A stretch of DNA of 64,000 nt from Roseomonas sp. AR75 (GTDB lineage Bacteria > Pseudomonadota > Alphaproteobacteria > Acetobacterales > Acetobacteraceae). Below, piece by piece: positions 27,801 to 36,307 of this stretch. The stretch spans positions 1,116,001 to 1,180,000 of the forward strand of contig NZ_STGB01000004.1 of the NCBI RefSeq assembly GCF_005222815.1, given 5' to 3'. The translations under genes and the position numbers were made by a program. How positions within the stretch are numbered: the stretch's first letter is position 1; every line of letters begins with the position of its first letter. The notes beneath the pieces are model-generated. The model saw only the letters and a list, made by a program, of their open reading frames with translations, was not told where the DNA came from and did not search any database.

Positions 27801-28019
27801 CTGCGCGAGCTGACGCTCGAGCGAAGCGGTGATGAGTACCGCCACCGTGTCGGGCGAGGCGCCCGGCAATTGGGTCGTGACCTGGATGGTCGGGAAATCC
27901 ACTTCCGGCAATGACGATACCGGCAGGCGCAGATAGCCATAGATGCCCGCAAGCAACATCGCGATGGCCAGCAGCGAAGTCGCGACCGGCCGGGCGATGA
28001 AGGGCGCGGAGATGTTCAT
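24900..28019 (-). CDS. mdtB: RND multidrug efflux pump subunit, MdtB type
   Basis: A 1039-aa RND transporter, equal in length to E. coli MdtB (1040). It begins MNISAPFIARPVATSLLA, with LPEVDFPTIQV at about 38-48, as in MdtB/MuxB. TM4 has GFIVDDAIVMIENVVRF and TM10 GIVKKNAIMMIDFAIE, the proton-translocation residues. The start at 28019 is fixed by the ATGA overlap with the adaptor gene; the longer open frame merely runs into that gene. It pairs with the MdtC-like subunit downstream. Confidence 0.93.
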   Translation of the reverse strand: MNISAPFIARPVATSLLAIAMLLAGIYGYLRLPVSSLPEVDFPTIQVTTQLPGASPDTVAVLITASLERQLAQIAGLNEIVSVSGPGVSRITLQFNLGRDIDDAAQDVQAAINAARGTLPSTLPYPPTYAKVNPADPPILTLALTSGTQPVARLSDIVDTLLAQRLAQVGGVGRVAVQGNMRPAVRLQVDPQRLASYGLGLEDVRSAIAAANVAGPKGSVDGPQQASAVMANDQITTPQAFENVIIAWRGSAPVRLRDVGAAVEDLENTQTAAWFNGRPAILLDIQRQPGANIVATVAALRAQLQPLERALPAGTELSVVADRTEMIRASVFEVQLTLVVAVVLVVLVIFLFLRTLRATIIPGLALPLSIMGTFGIMAVAGFTIDNLSLMALVIATGFIVDDAIVMIENVVRFVEKGVPPLRAAYEGAKQIGFTIVSLTVSLIAVFIPLLFMEGVVGRLFREFAIVLSVSVLVSMVVSLTLTPMMCAYLLRPAAEERPGAINRAFEAAFEALRRGYGVTLGWALRREGMMLLLALLTLGGTIWLYVAIPKGFLPLQDTGLIAITTEAPQDVSFRRMSELQRRVAEVVAEDPEVTAVASVAGAGTINQAQNTGRLTVVLRPRDQRLDDTQAVIARLAPRLAAIPGVVAYPQAVQDVQIGTRPSSTQYQYTIMDSSAQELLLWAPRLLETLRSLPELRDVATDQREDGLRLAVTVDRGRAARLGVTMQAIDDTLYSAFGQRQISTIYGQANQYRVVLEIDPALAGDPAMVGRLRVPGSSSTANGVTSAAQVPLAELATIERVSGPLTVTRQDQFPAVTLSFNLAPGTSLGEAMEAIAQAEAGLGMPDTMVGTYGGDAAEFRRSLAGQGWLILAAVIVIYIVLGVLYESVIHPITILSTLPSAGIGALLALQLFGLDLNVVGLIGIVLLMGIVKKNAIMMIDFAIEAQRDHGMTPREAIAEACLLRFRPIMMTTLAAILGAVPLVLGHGAGSELRLPLGISVIGGLLLSQVITLYTTPVIYLALEDLRARVAPPAPQPQAAE

Positions 28020-29428
28020 TGCGGCGCCGGTCGCGGCGCAGCGCTGGCCGGTGCCGCGCGCGGCGCGCCATCCGGCGCGGTGCCGGGCGGCGCTGCGTTC
28101 GTGGGCGCCGCGGGCGGCGTGCCTTCGGCACCCGGCCTGCGGCGGCGCGGCTGGTTCGTGGATGCCGGCGGCCGCACCGGCTCGGCGAGCAGCACCGGCG
28201 CGCCGGGCGTCAGGCGCAGCGCGCCTGAGGTGACCACACGCTCGCCCGGCTGCAGCCCGCGCTGCACCACCGCCTGCGTCCCGGTGGCGAGGCCGAGGAT
28301 CAGCGGCCGCTGCTCCACCGTGCTGTTCTCCCGCACCACGAAGGCATAGGGGCCGTCCGGCCCGCGCTGTACCGCGACCAGCGGAATGGCGACGACATCG
28401 CGCAGCGTGGCGACCTGGAGCTGCACAGTCACGAAAGCGCCCGGCCACAGCCGCTCATCCGCGTTGGGGAAGGTCGCCTTCAGCCGGATCGTGCCGGTCG
28501 CCGCATCCACCTGGTTGTCCAGCGTGACGAGCTGGCCGACCGGATCGGGCAGCGGCGTGCTGCCGTCCAGCAGTGGAATCGCCGGCGGCGGCAGCTTCGC
28601 CACCACCTGCACCGGCCCCGCCGCGATGGCCTGCTGCACCTGCGCCAGCGCCTGCTGCGGCAGGGTGAAGATCACGCTGATCGGCCGGATCTGCGTGATC
28701 GTGACGATGCCGGAGGAGCTGGACTGCACGAGGTTGCCGAGATCCACCTGCCGCAGGCCGATGCGCCCGTCGATCGGCGCGCGGATCACCGTGTAGTCCA
28801 GCTGTGCCCGGGCATTGTCGATGGTGGCCTGGTCGTACTGCACCTGCGCTTCCAGCTGCGCCACCGTGGCCCGCTGCGTGTCGAGCGTCTGCTGCGAGGT
28901 GCCGTTGATGCGCATCAGCTGCTGGTAGCGCTGAAGGTCGCGCTGCGCATTGGCAAGCTGTGCCTCGCGCTGCGCCTTCGTCGCCACCGCCTGGTCCAGC
29001 GAAGCCTGGAAGGTGCGCGGATCGAGGCGAACCAGCACGTCGCCGGTCTTCGCCTCCTGACCTTCGGTGAAGGCGATCTCGGTGATGCGGCCGGTCACCT
29101 GCGGGACGACGGTGATGGTGTTGAAGGCCTGCACCGTGCCCAGCGCATCCAGCAGGATCGGCACGTCCGTCACGCTCGCATCCGCCGAGGTCACCGGCAC
29201 GGCCATGCGCCCGCGCGGCGCACCGGACGGCGTGCTGGCGCTGGTGGAGGCGGGGGGCGGCAGGAAGGGCAGCATCCCGCGCTGCCAGGCGAACCAGCCG
29301 CCGGCGCCGAGCAGCAGGATCAGCAGCAGCCAGGGCCACATGCGGCGGCGGCCACGTGGCGGCGCCGTCGGCGTCTCCAGCGTGCGGGGCGCTTCCGTGG
29401 GGCGCGGCGGGCGGGGCACGTCGTTCAT
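28016..29428 (-). CDS. mdtA: RND efflux periplasmic adaptor (MdtA/HlyD family)
   Basis: A 470-aa membrane-fusion protein with an N-terminal membrane anchor (WPWLLLILLLGAGGWFAW, about residues 30-47). The lipoyl domain begins at GTVQAFNTITVVPQVTGRI, followed by an alpha-helical hairpin (about 150-205) and the beta-barrel with LVAVQRGPDGPYAFVV. A long proline/alanine-rich C-terminal tail of about 60 residues (PPASTNQPRRRRPG onward) exceeds the usual MdtA end and may be disordered. It overlaps both the outer-membrane-factor gene and the MdtB gene by 4 bp, placing it inside the four-gene efflux operon. Confidence 0.92.
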   Translation of the reverse strand: MNDVPRPPRPTEAPRTLETPTAPPRGRRRMWPWLLLILLLGAGGWFAWQRGMLPFLPPPASTSASTPSGAPRGRMAVPVTSADASVTDVPILLDALGTVQAFNTITVVPQVTGRITEIAFTEGQEAKTGDVLVRLDPRTFQASLDQAVATKAQREAQLANAQRDLQRYQQLMRINGTSQQTLDTQRATVAQLEAQVQYDQATIDNARAQLDYTVIRAPIDGRIGLRQVDLGNLVQSSSSGIVTITQIRPISVIFTLPQQALAQVQQAIAAGPVQVVAKLPPPAIPLLDGSTPLPDPVGQLVTLDNQVDAATGTIRLKATFPNADERLWPGAFVTVQLQVATLRDVVAIPLVAVQRGPDGPYAFVVRENSTVEQRPLILGLATGTQAVVQRGLQPGERVVTSGALRLTPGAPVLLAEPVRPPASTNQPRRRRPGAEGTPPAAPTNAAPPGTAPDGAPRAAPASAAPRPAPQ

Positions 29429-30885
29429 GTTGCGGGCCTCGTCCGGATCTGGCGCGCGGTGTCCACCGTCCAGCCGCCACCGAGCGCGATGAACAGCGCG
29501 GCCGCGGCCTGCAGCCGCGACGTCTGTGCCTGAGCCAGCGCGATGCGCGCGTTGAACAGGCTGGTCTGGGTGTTCAGCAGGGTCAGCAGGTCGATCGTGC
29601 CGGCACGGAACTGCGCATCCGCCACCGCAAAGGCGCGCTCGGCGGCCGCCACCCGCGCAGCCTGCAGGGTGACGAGGTCGCGGTCGTTGCGCAAGCCGGA
29701 AAGTGCGGTCTCGGTGTCCTGCAGCCCCGCCAGGATGGCGCGCTGATACGTCGCCAGCAGCTCGTCCCGCCGCGCCTGGCTCAGCGAGAGCTGGGCGCGC
29801 AGCGATCCGCCGTCGAAGATGGTCTGCGCGACGCTGGCGCCGATGCCGTAGATCGTCGCGCCCGGCCGCAGCAGCGTCTGCAGCGCGATGCTCTGCAGCC
29901 CGCCTTCCGCCGTCAGCGTGATGTTCGGGAACATCGCGGCGCGCGCCACCGTCACATCGGCGCTCGCGGAGGCAAGGCTGGCTTCCGCAAGGCGCACATC
30001 GGGCCTTCGCGCCAGCACTTCGGCGGGCAGACCCGGTGCGATGTCCGGAACGTCGATCGCCGACAGGCGCTGTGCTGCCACGGTGACCTCGGGCGGCGTC
30101 CTGCCCGTCAGGGTCGCCAGGGCGAAGGTATTCGCCTCGATCGCCCGCCGCAGCAGCGGCACCTGACCGCGCTGTTGCGCCACCACGGTCTCCTGCTGCG
30201 CCAGGTCGAGCCCCGTCGCGGTTCCCACCGAAAGCCTGCCGCGCAGGATCGCCAGCGTGCGTTCTGCCGCCGCGAGGTTCTGCTGCTGCACGGCGAATTG
30301 TTCCTGCGCGCCGAGCAATTCGAAGAGCGTGATCGCCACGGCGGATTGCGTCGCCAGCGCGACCGTGCCGAGGGCATATTCCGCTGCCGCCACGCTATCC
30401 CGCGCGGCCTGCTGCTGCGCGGCCAGCCTGCCCCAGAAGTCGACCTGGTAGCTTGCGCTGATGCCGCCGCCATAGCGCGTGCCGGCCTCCGCGGCCGTGC
30501 CGGGGTTGGAGGAGGTGCCGCGCGTCCGCGCCACCGAGGCGTCGGCGCCCACGAAGGGCAGAAGCTGCGCCCCGGCGATGCGCAGTGCCGCATCGGCCTG
30601 CCGCAGCCGGGCGACGGAGGCCGCCAGGTCCAGATTCCCCGCCATCGCGGCCTGCATCAGCCGGTCGAGCTCCGGCGCGCCGAAGGCCTGCCACCACGCC
30701 GGATCGGGGGCCTGCGCTGGGGCCGGTTCGGCCCTTCCCGCGACGAAGCGCGCGGGCGGCGCGATGCCGGATTGCGGCACCTCGATCGGCAAGGCGCAGC
30801 CGGTCAGCGGAAGCATCAGGGCCGCGACCATGGACGGGGCGCGGAAGCGTGGCGCGGACGGGCGTGGTGGCGCCGGCAGGCGCAT
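29425..30885 (-). CDS. Outer-membrane efflux lipoprotein (NodT/OprM family)
   Basis: A 486-aa TolC-like outer-membrane factor. The ATG at 30885 gives a short leader ending in the lipobox LPLTGC (C30); a TTG at 30900 would add five residues. The mature part has the paired RND_OMF repeats, including DIAPGLPAEVLARRPDVRLAE, the usual hallmark of NodT-type channels. It forms the exit duct for the two pumps encoded downstream and is the first gene of the operon, overlapping the adaptor by ATGA. In E. coli mdtABC no outer-membrane factor is encoded with the pumps, so this set is self-contained. Confidence 0.92.
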   Translation of the reverse strand: MRLPAPPRPSAPRFRAPSMVAALMLPLTGCALPIEVPQSGIAPPARFVAGRAEPAPAQAPDPAWWQAFGAPELDRLMQAAMAGNLDLAASVARLRQADAALRIAGAQLLPFVGADASVARTRGTSSNPGTAAEAGTRYGGGISASYQVDFWGRLAAQQQAARDSVAAAEYALGTVALATQSAVAITLFELLGAQEQFAVQQQNLAAAERTLAILRGRLSVGTATGLDLAQQETVVAQQRGQVPLLRRAIEANTFALATLTGRTPPEVTVAAQRLSAIDVPDIAPGLPAEVLARRPDVRLAEASLASASADVTVARAAMFPNITLTAEGGLQSIALQTLLRPGATIYGIGASVAQTIFDGGSLRAQLSLSQARRDELLATYQRAILAGLQDTETALSGLRNDRDLVTLQAARVAAAERAFAVADAQFRAGTIDLLTLLNTQTSLFNARIALAQAQTSRLQAAAALFIALGGGWTVDTARQIRTRPAT

Positions 30886-31106
30886 CGGGAAGCGAGACAA
30901 GCCTGGGAATACCCCCTTGCTCCCCTAGGTGGGGCATTGCGAAGCGCCCGGCCAGTTTCGAAAGGAAACGAAGAATGGTGGCCCGTGGCGCAGCCGCTTC
31001 ATGTCGTCGCCGGCGTGTCGAGACGCCGCGCTGCATGCCGGTGCGTGGCGTGCACGGATGCTTTGGGCTTCGGCGACAGGCTTGGCAAGCGCTGCGCGGC
31101 TTGCCG

Positions 31107-31136
31107 CTTGACCATCCCGTCAAGACGTATGAACGT
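31107..31136 (+). promoter_or_regulatory. Candidate operator upstream of the GntR regulator gene
   Basis: Two adjacent short inverted repeats precede the GntR gene by 18 bp: CTTGAC-N6-GTCAAG at 31107-31124, directly followed by ACGT-N4-ACGT at 31125-31136. GntR/HutC regulators commonly bind such short palindromes near their own start. GGGAGGG at 31143-31149 is the ribosome-binding site. No good -35/-10 pair with 17-bp spacing was found. The assignment rests on symmetry and position only. Confidence 0.35.
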
Positions 31137-31153
31137 TTGAATGGGAGGGCCGA

Positions 31154-31936
31154 ATGCCGGCAGCGATGCAGGACCGACGGAAGGAGGACGCGGACCTCGC
31201 CTTGCCCCGCCTGCCCGCCTTCCGCCGCGACGCGGTGGTGCCGTTGCACCACCAGATCCACAGCCACCTCTCAGCAGCCCTTCGGGCCGGCCAGGTCCCG
31301 CCCGGCGCCGCCCTGCCTTCGGAGCCCGATCTCTGCCGCCACTACGGCGTCAGCCGCGGCACGCTGCGCCACGCGCTGCTGGAACTGGTACGGGAAGGCC
31401 TGATCGAGCGGCATCAGGGCCGCGGCTCCTTCGCGCGCGCGCCGAAGCAGGAAGGCGCCATCGCCGGGTCCTATCGCCGCTTCCGCGCCGAAGGGCCGCC
31501 GCTCGATCCGGGCGGACGCGTGCTGGCGCTGAAGCGCATGCCGGCGCCTGCCGGGGTTGCCCAGGTGCTCGGCCTCGCCCGCGGCCTGCCGGCCTGGCGC
31601 ATCGAGCGGCTGCGCAGCGTGAAGGGGCAGCCCATCGCGGTTCAACTGTCCTGGCTGCCGGTGGCGCTCTGCCCCGAACTGGACCGCAGGGAACTGTCCG
31701 AACGCCATCTGCTGGACGTGCTTCGCGACCGGTGGGGCGTGGAGTTCTCCCACGCAGACGAGTTCATCGAGCCGACCGTGGCCGATGCGGTCACCGCGCA
31801 GCGCCTCGGCATCGCGCCGGGCACGCCGATGTTCCGGCTGGAGCGCCGCACCTACCTGCCCGGCGGGCAGGTGGGCGAGTATCGCCACGCGCTGATGCGC
31901 GGCGACATCTACCGCTATCGCGTGGAGTTGCGCTGA
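31154..31936 (+). CDS. GntR-family regulator, HutC/UTRA subfamily
   Basis: A 260-aa regulator. The winged helix (about residues 25-95) contains PPGAALPSEPDLCRHYGVSRGTLRHALLELVREGLIERHQGRGSF, the standard GntR DNA-binding motif. The UTRA effector domain runs from about 105 to 255. UTRA domains bind small ligands such as sugars, sugar phosphates, histidine-derived acids or fatty acyl groups. It heads a ten-gene plus-strand operon, its stop overlapping the DUF3604 start (TGATG), and it diverges from the RND operon. It most likely represses this catabolic operon until substrate is present. Confidence 0.92.
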   Translation: MPAAMQDRRKEDADLALPRLPAFRRDAVVPLHHQIHSHLSAALRAGQVPPGAALPSEPDLCRHYGVSRGTLRHALLELVREGLIERHQGRGSFARAPKQEGAIAGSYRRFRAEGPPLDPGGRVLALKRMPAPAGVAQVLGLARGLPAWRIERLRSVKGQPIAVQLSWLPVALCPELDRRELSERHLLDVLRDRWGVEFSHADEFIEPTVADAVTAQRLGIAPGTPMFRLERRTYLPGGQVGEYRHALMRGDIYRYRVELR

Positions 31937-33963
31937 TGGACTGGCAAGTCGACACCGATCTGCCGGCGGACGCCACGGCGGGCGCCCCGCTCGATTTCCG
32001 CATTGCCTTGCGCGGCGATGCGCTGCCGCCGGGCGCGAAGGTCGCGCTGGTCTGGCATTGGCCGGCCGATTGGGCGCTTGAGGCGCCGGGCGCGCTCACC
32101 GTGCAGGCCGATGGCGTGGCGGCGCCGTGGCAGCGCGGGCGCCGCGCCGACTGGCATCCCTTCGACCACGCCGCCATCGCGTCTCTGCCCGAGGGCGGCA
32201 GGCCGGTATTCATCGCGCGCGGCCTCGGCGTGCAGACCTTCATGGAGGAACGCGCGCCGCTCTCGCTGCGCATCGACCCACGCGGCGCCGACAGCTGGAC
32301 CGAGGTGGCGCGGCTGCATCTGCGCGTGCTGGGTGGCGCCCCGCACATGTTGGTCGCGACGGCGCCGAGCGACGTCGCGGTGGGCGAATCCTTCGCGGTG
32401 CATCTGCGGGTGGAGGATGTCTGGGGCAACCCTGCGCGTTTCCCGCCGATGCGGGTGGAGATCGGCGGTGCATCCGGCACGATCCGCGCGGAGGAAGGCG
32501 CAATGCTGCGCCTGACGCTGCGGCTGGACGCACCGGGCGTGCACCGGCTGGCGGCGCGTACGGAAACGGGCCTGGTCGCGGAGAGCAACCCGATCCTCTG
32601 TCACGCCACGCCGCCTGCGCAGCGCCGCCGCTGGGGCGACATCCACGCGCAATCCAGCATCGGCTGCGGCGCGCGCGCCATCGCCGACTATTTCCGCCAC
32701 GCGCGCGACTTCGCCGCGGCGGATTTCTGCAGCCACCAGGCCAATTGCTTCATGGTCACGCGCGAGGAATGGGCCGAGACCGAACAGGTGACGCGCGACC
32801 TGCACGAACCGGGCCGCTACATCACGCTCCTCGGCGTCGAGTGGTCCGGCGTGCCGGCGGTGGGCGGCGACCACAACCTGTATTTCCCTGGCGACGCGGC
32901 GGCGTTGCATCGCTGCAGCCACATGCTCGTGCCGGACAAATCCGATCTCGACACCGACCTGCCGCACATCACCGACGTGCATCGCCATTATGCCGGGCAG
33001 GACGTGCTGATGGCGGTGCATGTCGGCGGCCGCACCAGCAACCTGACCTGGCACGCGCCCGCGCTGGAACGCCTGGTCGAGGTCCATTCCACCCACGCGA
33101 CCTCCGAGTGGATGGTGGAGGAGGCGATGCGGCGCGGCTGGCGCTTCGGCATCACCGGCGGCAGCGACGGCGTGGATGGCCGCCCGGCCGCAAGCCATCC
33201 CGGCCGCCATGGCGTGCGCAACCTGCGCGGCGGTCTCACCGCGGTCCCGTTGCCGGAACTCACGCGCCCGGCGCTGTGGGACGCGCTGCGCGACGGCCGC
33301 ACCTATGGCACCAACGGCCCGCGTATTCTGCTCGATTTCGCCCGCGTCGGACCTGCACGGTTCCGGATCAGCGCGGAGGGCACGGCACCGATTGCCGCGA
33401 TCACGCTTTTGCGTGGCAGCGCAGCGGCCGCGCGCGCTGCGCTGCCACCGCGCGATCCCGCGCCCTCCGACTGGTGGCGGCTGCGCTGGTGGGGTGCGGC
33501 GGGCCGCGGCAACTGGTCGCAGACGCGCATGACCTGGGATGGCGAGGCGACGGTCTCCGGCGCGCTGCTGCTGGACGCGAAGCCGTGGCGCTGGGACACG
33601 CCGAGCGAAGGCGTTGCGCGCCACGACGCCGCGCATGTCGCGTGGCGCTCCATCACCGCGGGAAGCTGGGACGGCGTGCTTTTGCGCCTGGACGAGATCG
33701 CGCCCGGTGCATCGCTGCACGTTGCCGCGCCGCCGCTCTCCGCCGAGCTGCCGTTGGACTCCGCCCGTGTGGAACGCGTCGGTGGTGGCGATCCCGCATC
33801 CCGGCTCGTACTGGAACGCCTGCCGATCCTGCCAGCAGCGCCCGGCTGGACGGGCGAGCTGGAAGACCCCGATCCCCGCGACGACCAGCCGCATTGGCTG
33901 CGCGTGGAGCAGGAGGATGGCGGCATCGCCTGGTCCAGTCCGATCTGGCCGGCGCCGCCGTGA
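31936..33963 (+). CDS. DUF3604 domain protein (PHP-like hydrolase candidate)
   Basis: A 675-aa protein. Residues 1-225 are beta-rich. From 232 the DUF3604 core begins with RWGDIHAQSSIG (231-242; family GDLHxHTxxSDG), then DFCSHQANCF (263-272) and GVEWSG (300-305). VEVHSTHATSEW (381-392), GGSDGVDGRP (408-417) and RPALWDALRDGRTYGTNGPRI (444-464) close it. Such proteins resemble metal-dependent PHP phosphoesterases, but several metal positions differ here (for example D of SDG and the second H of HxH). No signal peptide is seen. It is co-transcribed with an importer and three dehydrogenases, so it probably acts on the imported substrate; the reaction is unknown. Confidence 0.75.
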   Translation: MDWQVDTDLPADATAGAPLDFRIALRGDALPPGAKVALVWHWPADWALEAPGALTVQADGVAAPWQRGRRADWHPFDHAAIASLPEGGRPVFIARGLGVQTFMEERAPLSLRIDPRGADSWTEVARLHLRVLGGAPHMLVATAPSDVAVGESFAVHLRVEDVWGNPARFPPMRVEIGGASGTIRAEEGAMLRLTLRLDAPGVHRLAARTETGLVAESNPILCHATPPAQRRRWGDIHAQSSIGCGARAIADYFRHARDFAAADFCSHQANCFMVTREEWAETEQVTRDLHEPGRYITLLGVEWSGVPAVGGDHNLYFPGDAAALHRCSHMLVPDKSDLDTDLPHITDVHRHYAGQDVLMAVHVGGRTSNLTWHAPALERLVEVHSTHATSEWMVEEAMRRGWRFGITGGSDGVDGRPAASHPGRHGVRNLRGGLTAVPLPELTRPALWDALRDGRTYGTNGPRILLDFARVGPARFRISAEGTAPIAAITLLRGSAAAARAALPPRDPAPSDWWRLRWWGAAGRGNWSQTRMTWDGEATVSGALLLDAKPWRWDTPSEGVARHDAAHVAWRSITAGSWDGVLLRLDEIAPGASLHVAAPPLSAELPLDSARVERVGGGDPASRLVLERLPILPAAPGWTGELEDPDPRDDQPHWLRVEQEDGGIAWSSPIWPAPP

Positions 33964-34745
33964 GCGCAACCGGCTCCATCGCGGTGCGCGGCGTGGTCAA
34001 GCGCTTCGCCACCGATGCGGCGGGCCTGCCGCCCGTGCTGGACGGCGTGGACCTCGCCATCGCGCCGAACGAGTTCGTCGCGCTGGTCGGCCGCAGCGGC
34101 TGCGGCAAGACCACGCTGCTCAACATCATCGCCGGCCTGGACGCCGCCACCGAAGGCGAGGTGCTGGTGGATGGCCGCCCCGTGACGGGCCCCGGCGGCG
34201 GCAAGGGCGTGGTCTTCCAGGGCAATGCGCTGTTCCCCTGGCTGACGGCTGCCGGCAACGTCGCCTTCGCCGCGCGCAACAGCGGCCTGTCGCGCGCCGA
34301 GGCGCAGGCCCGCGCGACGGAGCTGCTGCGCCTCGTGGGCCTGGACGCGGCGGCCCAAAAGTATCCGGTGGAGCTGTCGGGCGGGATGCAGCAACGCGTG
34401 GCCATCGCGCGCGCCCTGGCGCTCGATCCCGCCATCCTGCTGATGGACGAGCCGTTCGGCGCGCTGGACGAGATCACAAGGCAGGAGATGCAGGAGGAAC
34501 TGCTGCGCGTGTGGCAGGCGCGGCGCAAGACCGTGGTCTTCGTCACGCATTCCATCACCGAGGCGATGGTGCTGGCGGACCGCATCGTCGTGCTGGCGCC
34601 GCGCCCCGGCCGCATCGTGCTGGAACGCCGCCCCGGCCTGCCGCGCCCGCGCCGCCGCGGCGACCCGGCGCTCGCGCATCTCGCCGAGGAGATCTGGGAC
34701 GCGCTGCGCGACGACGCCTGGGCGCCGGCGGAGATCCCGGCGTGA
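33960..34745 (+). CDS. ABC transporter ATP-binding protein, SsuB/TauB type
   Basis: A 261-aa ATPase. It has Walker A GRSGCGKT (44-51), Q-loop GVVFQGNALFPWL, signature LSGGMQQRVAIARAL, Walker B ILLMDEPFGALD and H-loop FVTHSITEA. There is no TOBE extension, which matches nitrate/sulfonate/taurine-type importers. GTG 33960 overlaps the DUF3604 stop (GTGA), and its own stop overlaps the first permease in the same way. The longer open frame is a shadow of the upstream gene. Confidence 0.92.
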   Translation: MSATGSIAVRGVVKRFATDAAGLPPVLDGVDLAIAPNEFVALVGRSGCGKTTLLNIIAGLDAATEGEVLVDGRPVTGPGGGKGVVFQGNALFPWLTAAGNVAFAARNSGLSRAEAQARATELLRLVGLDAAAQKYPVELSGGMQQRVAIARALALDPAILLMDEPFGALDEITRQEMQEELLRVWQARRKTVVFVTHSITEAMVLADRIVVLAPRPGRIVLERRPGLPRPRRRGDPALAHLAEEIWDALRDDAWAPAEIPA

Positions 34746-35521
34746 GGCGCGCGGCGCCTGCGCTGCTGCTCACGGTCGCGCTGCTCGCGGCGTGGGAGGC
34801 GGCTTCGGCCGCCGGCCTGCTCTCGCCGCTGCGCTTCCCCGCGCCGTCGAAACTGGCGTCGAGCTTCTACGAGCTGGCGGTGGAAGGCTTCCCCTTCGGC
34901 GCGCTGCTCGGCGACCACGCGCTGATCACGCTGCAGCGCGTGCTGACCGGCTATGTGCTGGCGGTGCTGCTGGCGGTGCCGCTGGGCCTGCTGATCGGCT
35001 CATCCCTGTTGCTGGATCGCATGACGGCGCCGGTCGTCGCCTTCTGCCGCTCCGTCGCCACGCTCAGCCTCCTGCCGCTCTCGCTCGTCTGGTTCGGCAC
35101 CGGCGAGCCGCAGAAGGTGTTCCTGATCTTCTACGGCTGCTTCTGGGTGATGCTGTCCAACGTGATCGCCGGCATCAAGCTGGTCGATCCGCTGCTGCTG
35201 CGCGCCGCGCGCAGCCTGGATACGAAGCCGCACGACATCTTCTTCCGCGTCATGCTGCCCGCCGCCCTGCCGCGCATCGCCGCCGGCGCGCGCGTCGCGC
35301 TCGGCATGGGCTTCGTGGTGATCGTGGGTGCGGAGATGATCGGCACCACGATGGGCCTCGGCGCGCTGATCATGGAAGCGCGCACCTTCTACCGCAGCGA
35401 CATCACCCTGGTCGGCATGGCCTGCATCGGGGCCATCGGATTCGCCATCGCCATCGGCTTGACGCGGCTGGAAGCCTGGCTGATGCCCTGGCAGCGGCCT
35501 TCGCCGGAGAAGCCGTCGTGA
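34742..35521 (+). CDS. ABC transporter permease, SsuC/TauC type (first)
   Basis: A 259-aa inner-membrane permease with about six spans. The EAA loop is LLRAARSLDTKPHDIFFRVMLPAALPRI, as in SsuC/TauC/NrtB proteins. GTG 34742 gives a GTGA overlap with the ATPase gene. The family usually has one permease gene forming a homodimer. Here a second, different permease follows, suggesting a heterodimeric channel. Confidence 0.9.
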   Translation: MRRAAPALLLTVALLAAWEAASAAGLLSPLRFPAPSKLASSFYELAVEGFPFGALLGDHALITLQRVLTGYVLAVLLAVPLGLLIGSSLLLDRMTAPVVAFCRSVATLSLLPLSLVWFGTGEPQKVFLIFYGCFWVMLSNVIAGIKLVDPLLLRAARSLDTKPHDIFFRVMLPAALPRIAAGARVALGMGFVVIVGAEMIGTTMGLGALIMEARTFYRSDITLVGMACIGAIGFAIAIGLTRLEAWLMPWQRPSPEKPS

Positions 35522-36285
35522 AGGCGCGGCTGGAAGCCTCGCCCGTGCTGGCCGGCACGCTCGGCGTCGCGATCCTGCTGCTGGCGTGGGAGGTCTGGGC
35601 GCGGCTGATCTGGCGCGACCCGACGACCTTGCCTTCGCCCACGCAATCCGTCGCCGTCGCGCTCGGCCTGATCGGCCCGGCGGAGCTTGCGGCGCATGTG
35701 CTGACCAGCCTCGCGCGCATCCTGGCCGGCTTCACGCTGGCCGCCATCGCCGGCATCGCCGCCGGCATCCTCTGCGGCCGCAGCGACCTGGCGGAGCGCA
35801 CGCTGCGTCCGATCCTCGAAGCCCTGCGCCCGATCCCGCCGCTCGCCTGGATCCCCATCGCCATCATCTGGTTCGGGCTGGGCGAGGGATCGAAGGTCTT
35901 CGTGATCTTCCTCGGCGCCTTCTTCCCGGTCTTCACCGCCGCCTGGCGTGGCACATCGCTGGTGCCGCCGGTGCTGATCGCCGCGGCGCGCAGCATGGAT
36001 GTGCGCGGACCCGCGCTGCTGTGGCGCATCGTGCTGCCCGCCGCGTTGCCGGACATCGCCGTGGGTCTGCGCGTCGGCTTCGGCCTGTCGTTCGGCGTGC
36101 TGGTCGCGGCGGAACTCATCGCGGCGGAGCGCGGCATGGGCTATCTGGTGATGGAATCGCGCCAGCTCGGCCAGCTGGGCGTCGCGATCTTCGCCATCTT
36201 CCTCATCGGCCTCGTCAGCCTGCTGGCCGATCTGCAACTCGCCGCCATCATCCGCCGCACCGTCGGCCGCTGGCGTCCGGTCTAG
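35518..36285 (+). CDS. ABC transporter permease, SsuC/TauC type (second)
   Basis: A 255-aa permease paralogous to its upstream neighbour, with six predicted spans. IPIAIIWFGLGEGSKVFVIFLGAFFPVFTAAWRG and the EAA loop LIAAARSMDVRGPALLWRIVLPAALPDI are classic SsuC-family sequences. GTG 35518 overlaps the first permease stop (GTGA). With the ATPase and the receptor at 36308 it completes an aliphatic-sulfonate/nitrate/taurine-like importer of unknown substrate. Confidence 0.9.
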   Translation: MKARLEASPVLAGTLGVAILLLAWEVWARLIWRDPTTLPSPTQSVAVALGLIGPAELAAHVLTSLARILAGFTLAAIAGIAAGILCGRSDLAERTLRPILEALRPIPPLAWIPIAIIWFGLGEGSKVFVIFLGAFFPVFTAAWRGTSLVPPVLIAAARSMDVRGPALLWRIVLPAALPDIAVGLRVGFGLSFGVLVAAELIAAERGMGYLVMESRQLGQLGVAIFAIFLIGLVSLLADLQLAAIIRRTVGRWRPV

Positions 36286-36307
36286 TGCCATGAACAGGGA
36301 GAGAGAC

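Noticed and set aside
23889..27914. 1341-codon plus-strand open frame
   Set aside because: It is antisense to both RND pump genes, has low-complexity His/Arg/Asp-rich translation, and is a high-GC shadow frame.
33960..36285. Firm label as aliphatic sulfonate or nitrate transporter
   Set aside because: The family is clear, but nothing in the operon indicates a sulfonate or nitrate substrate.
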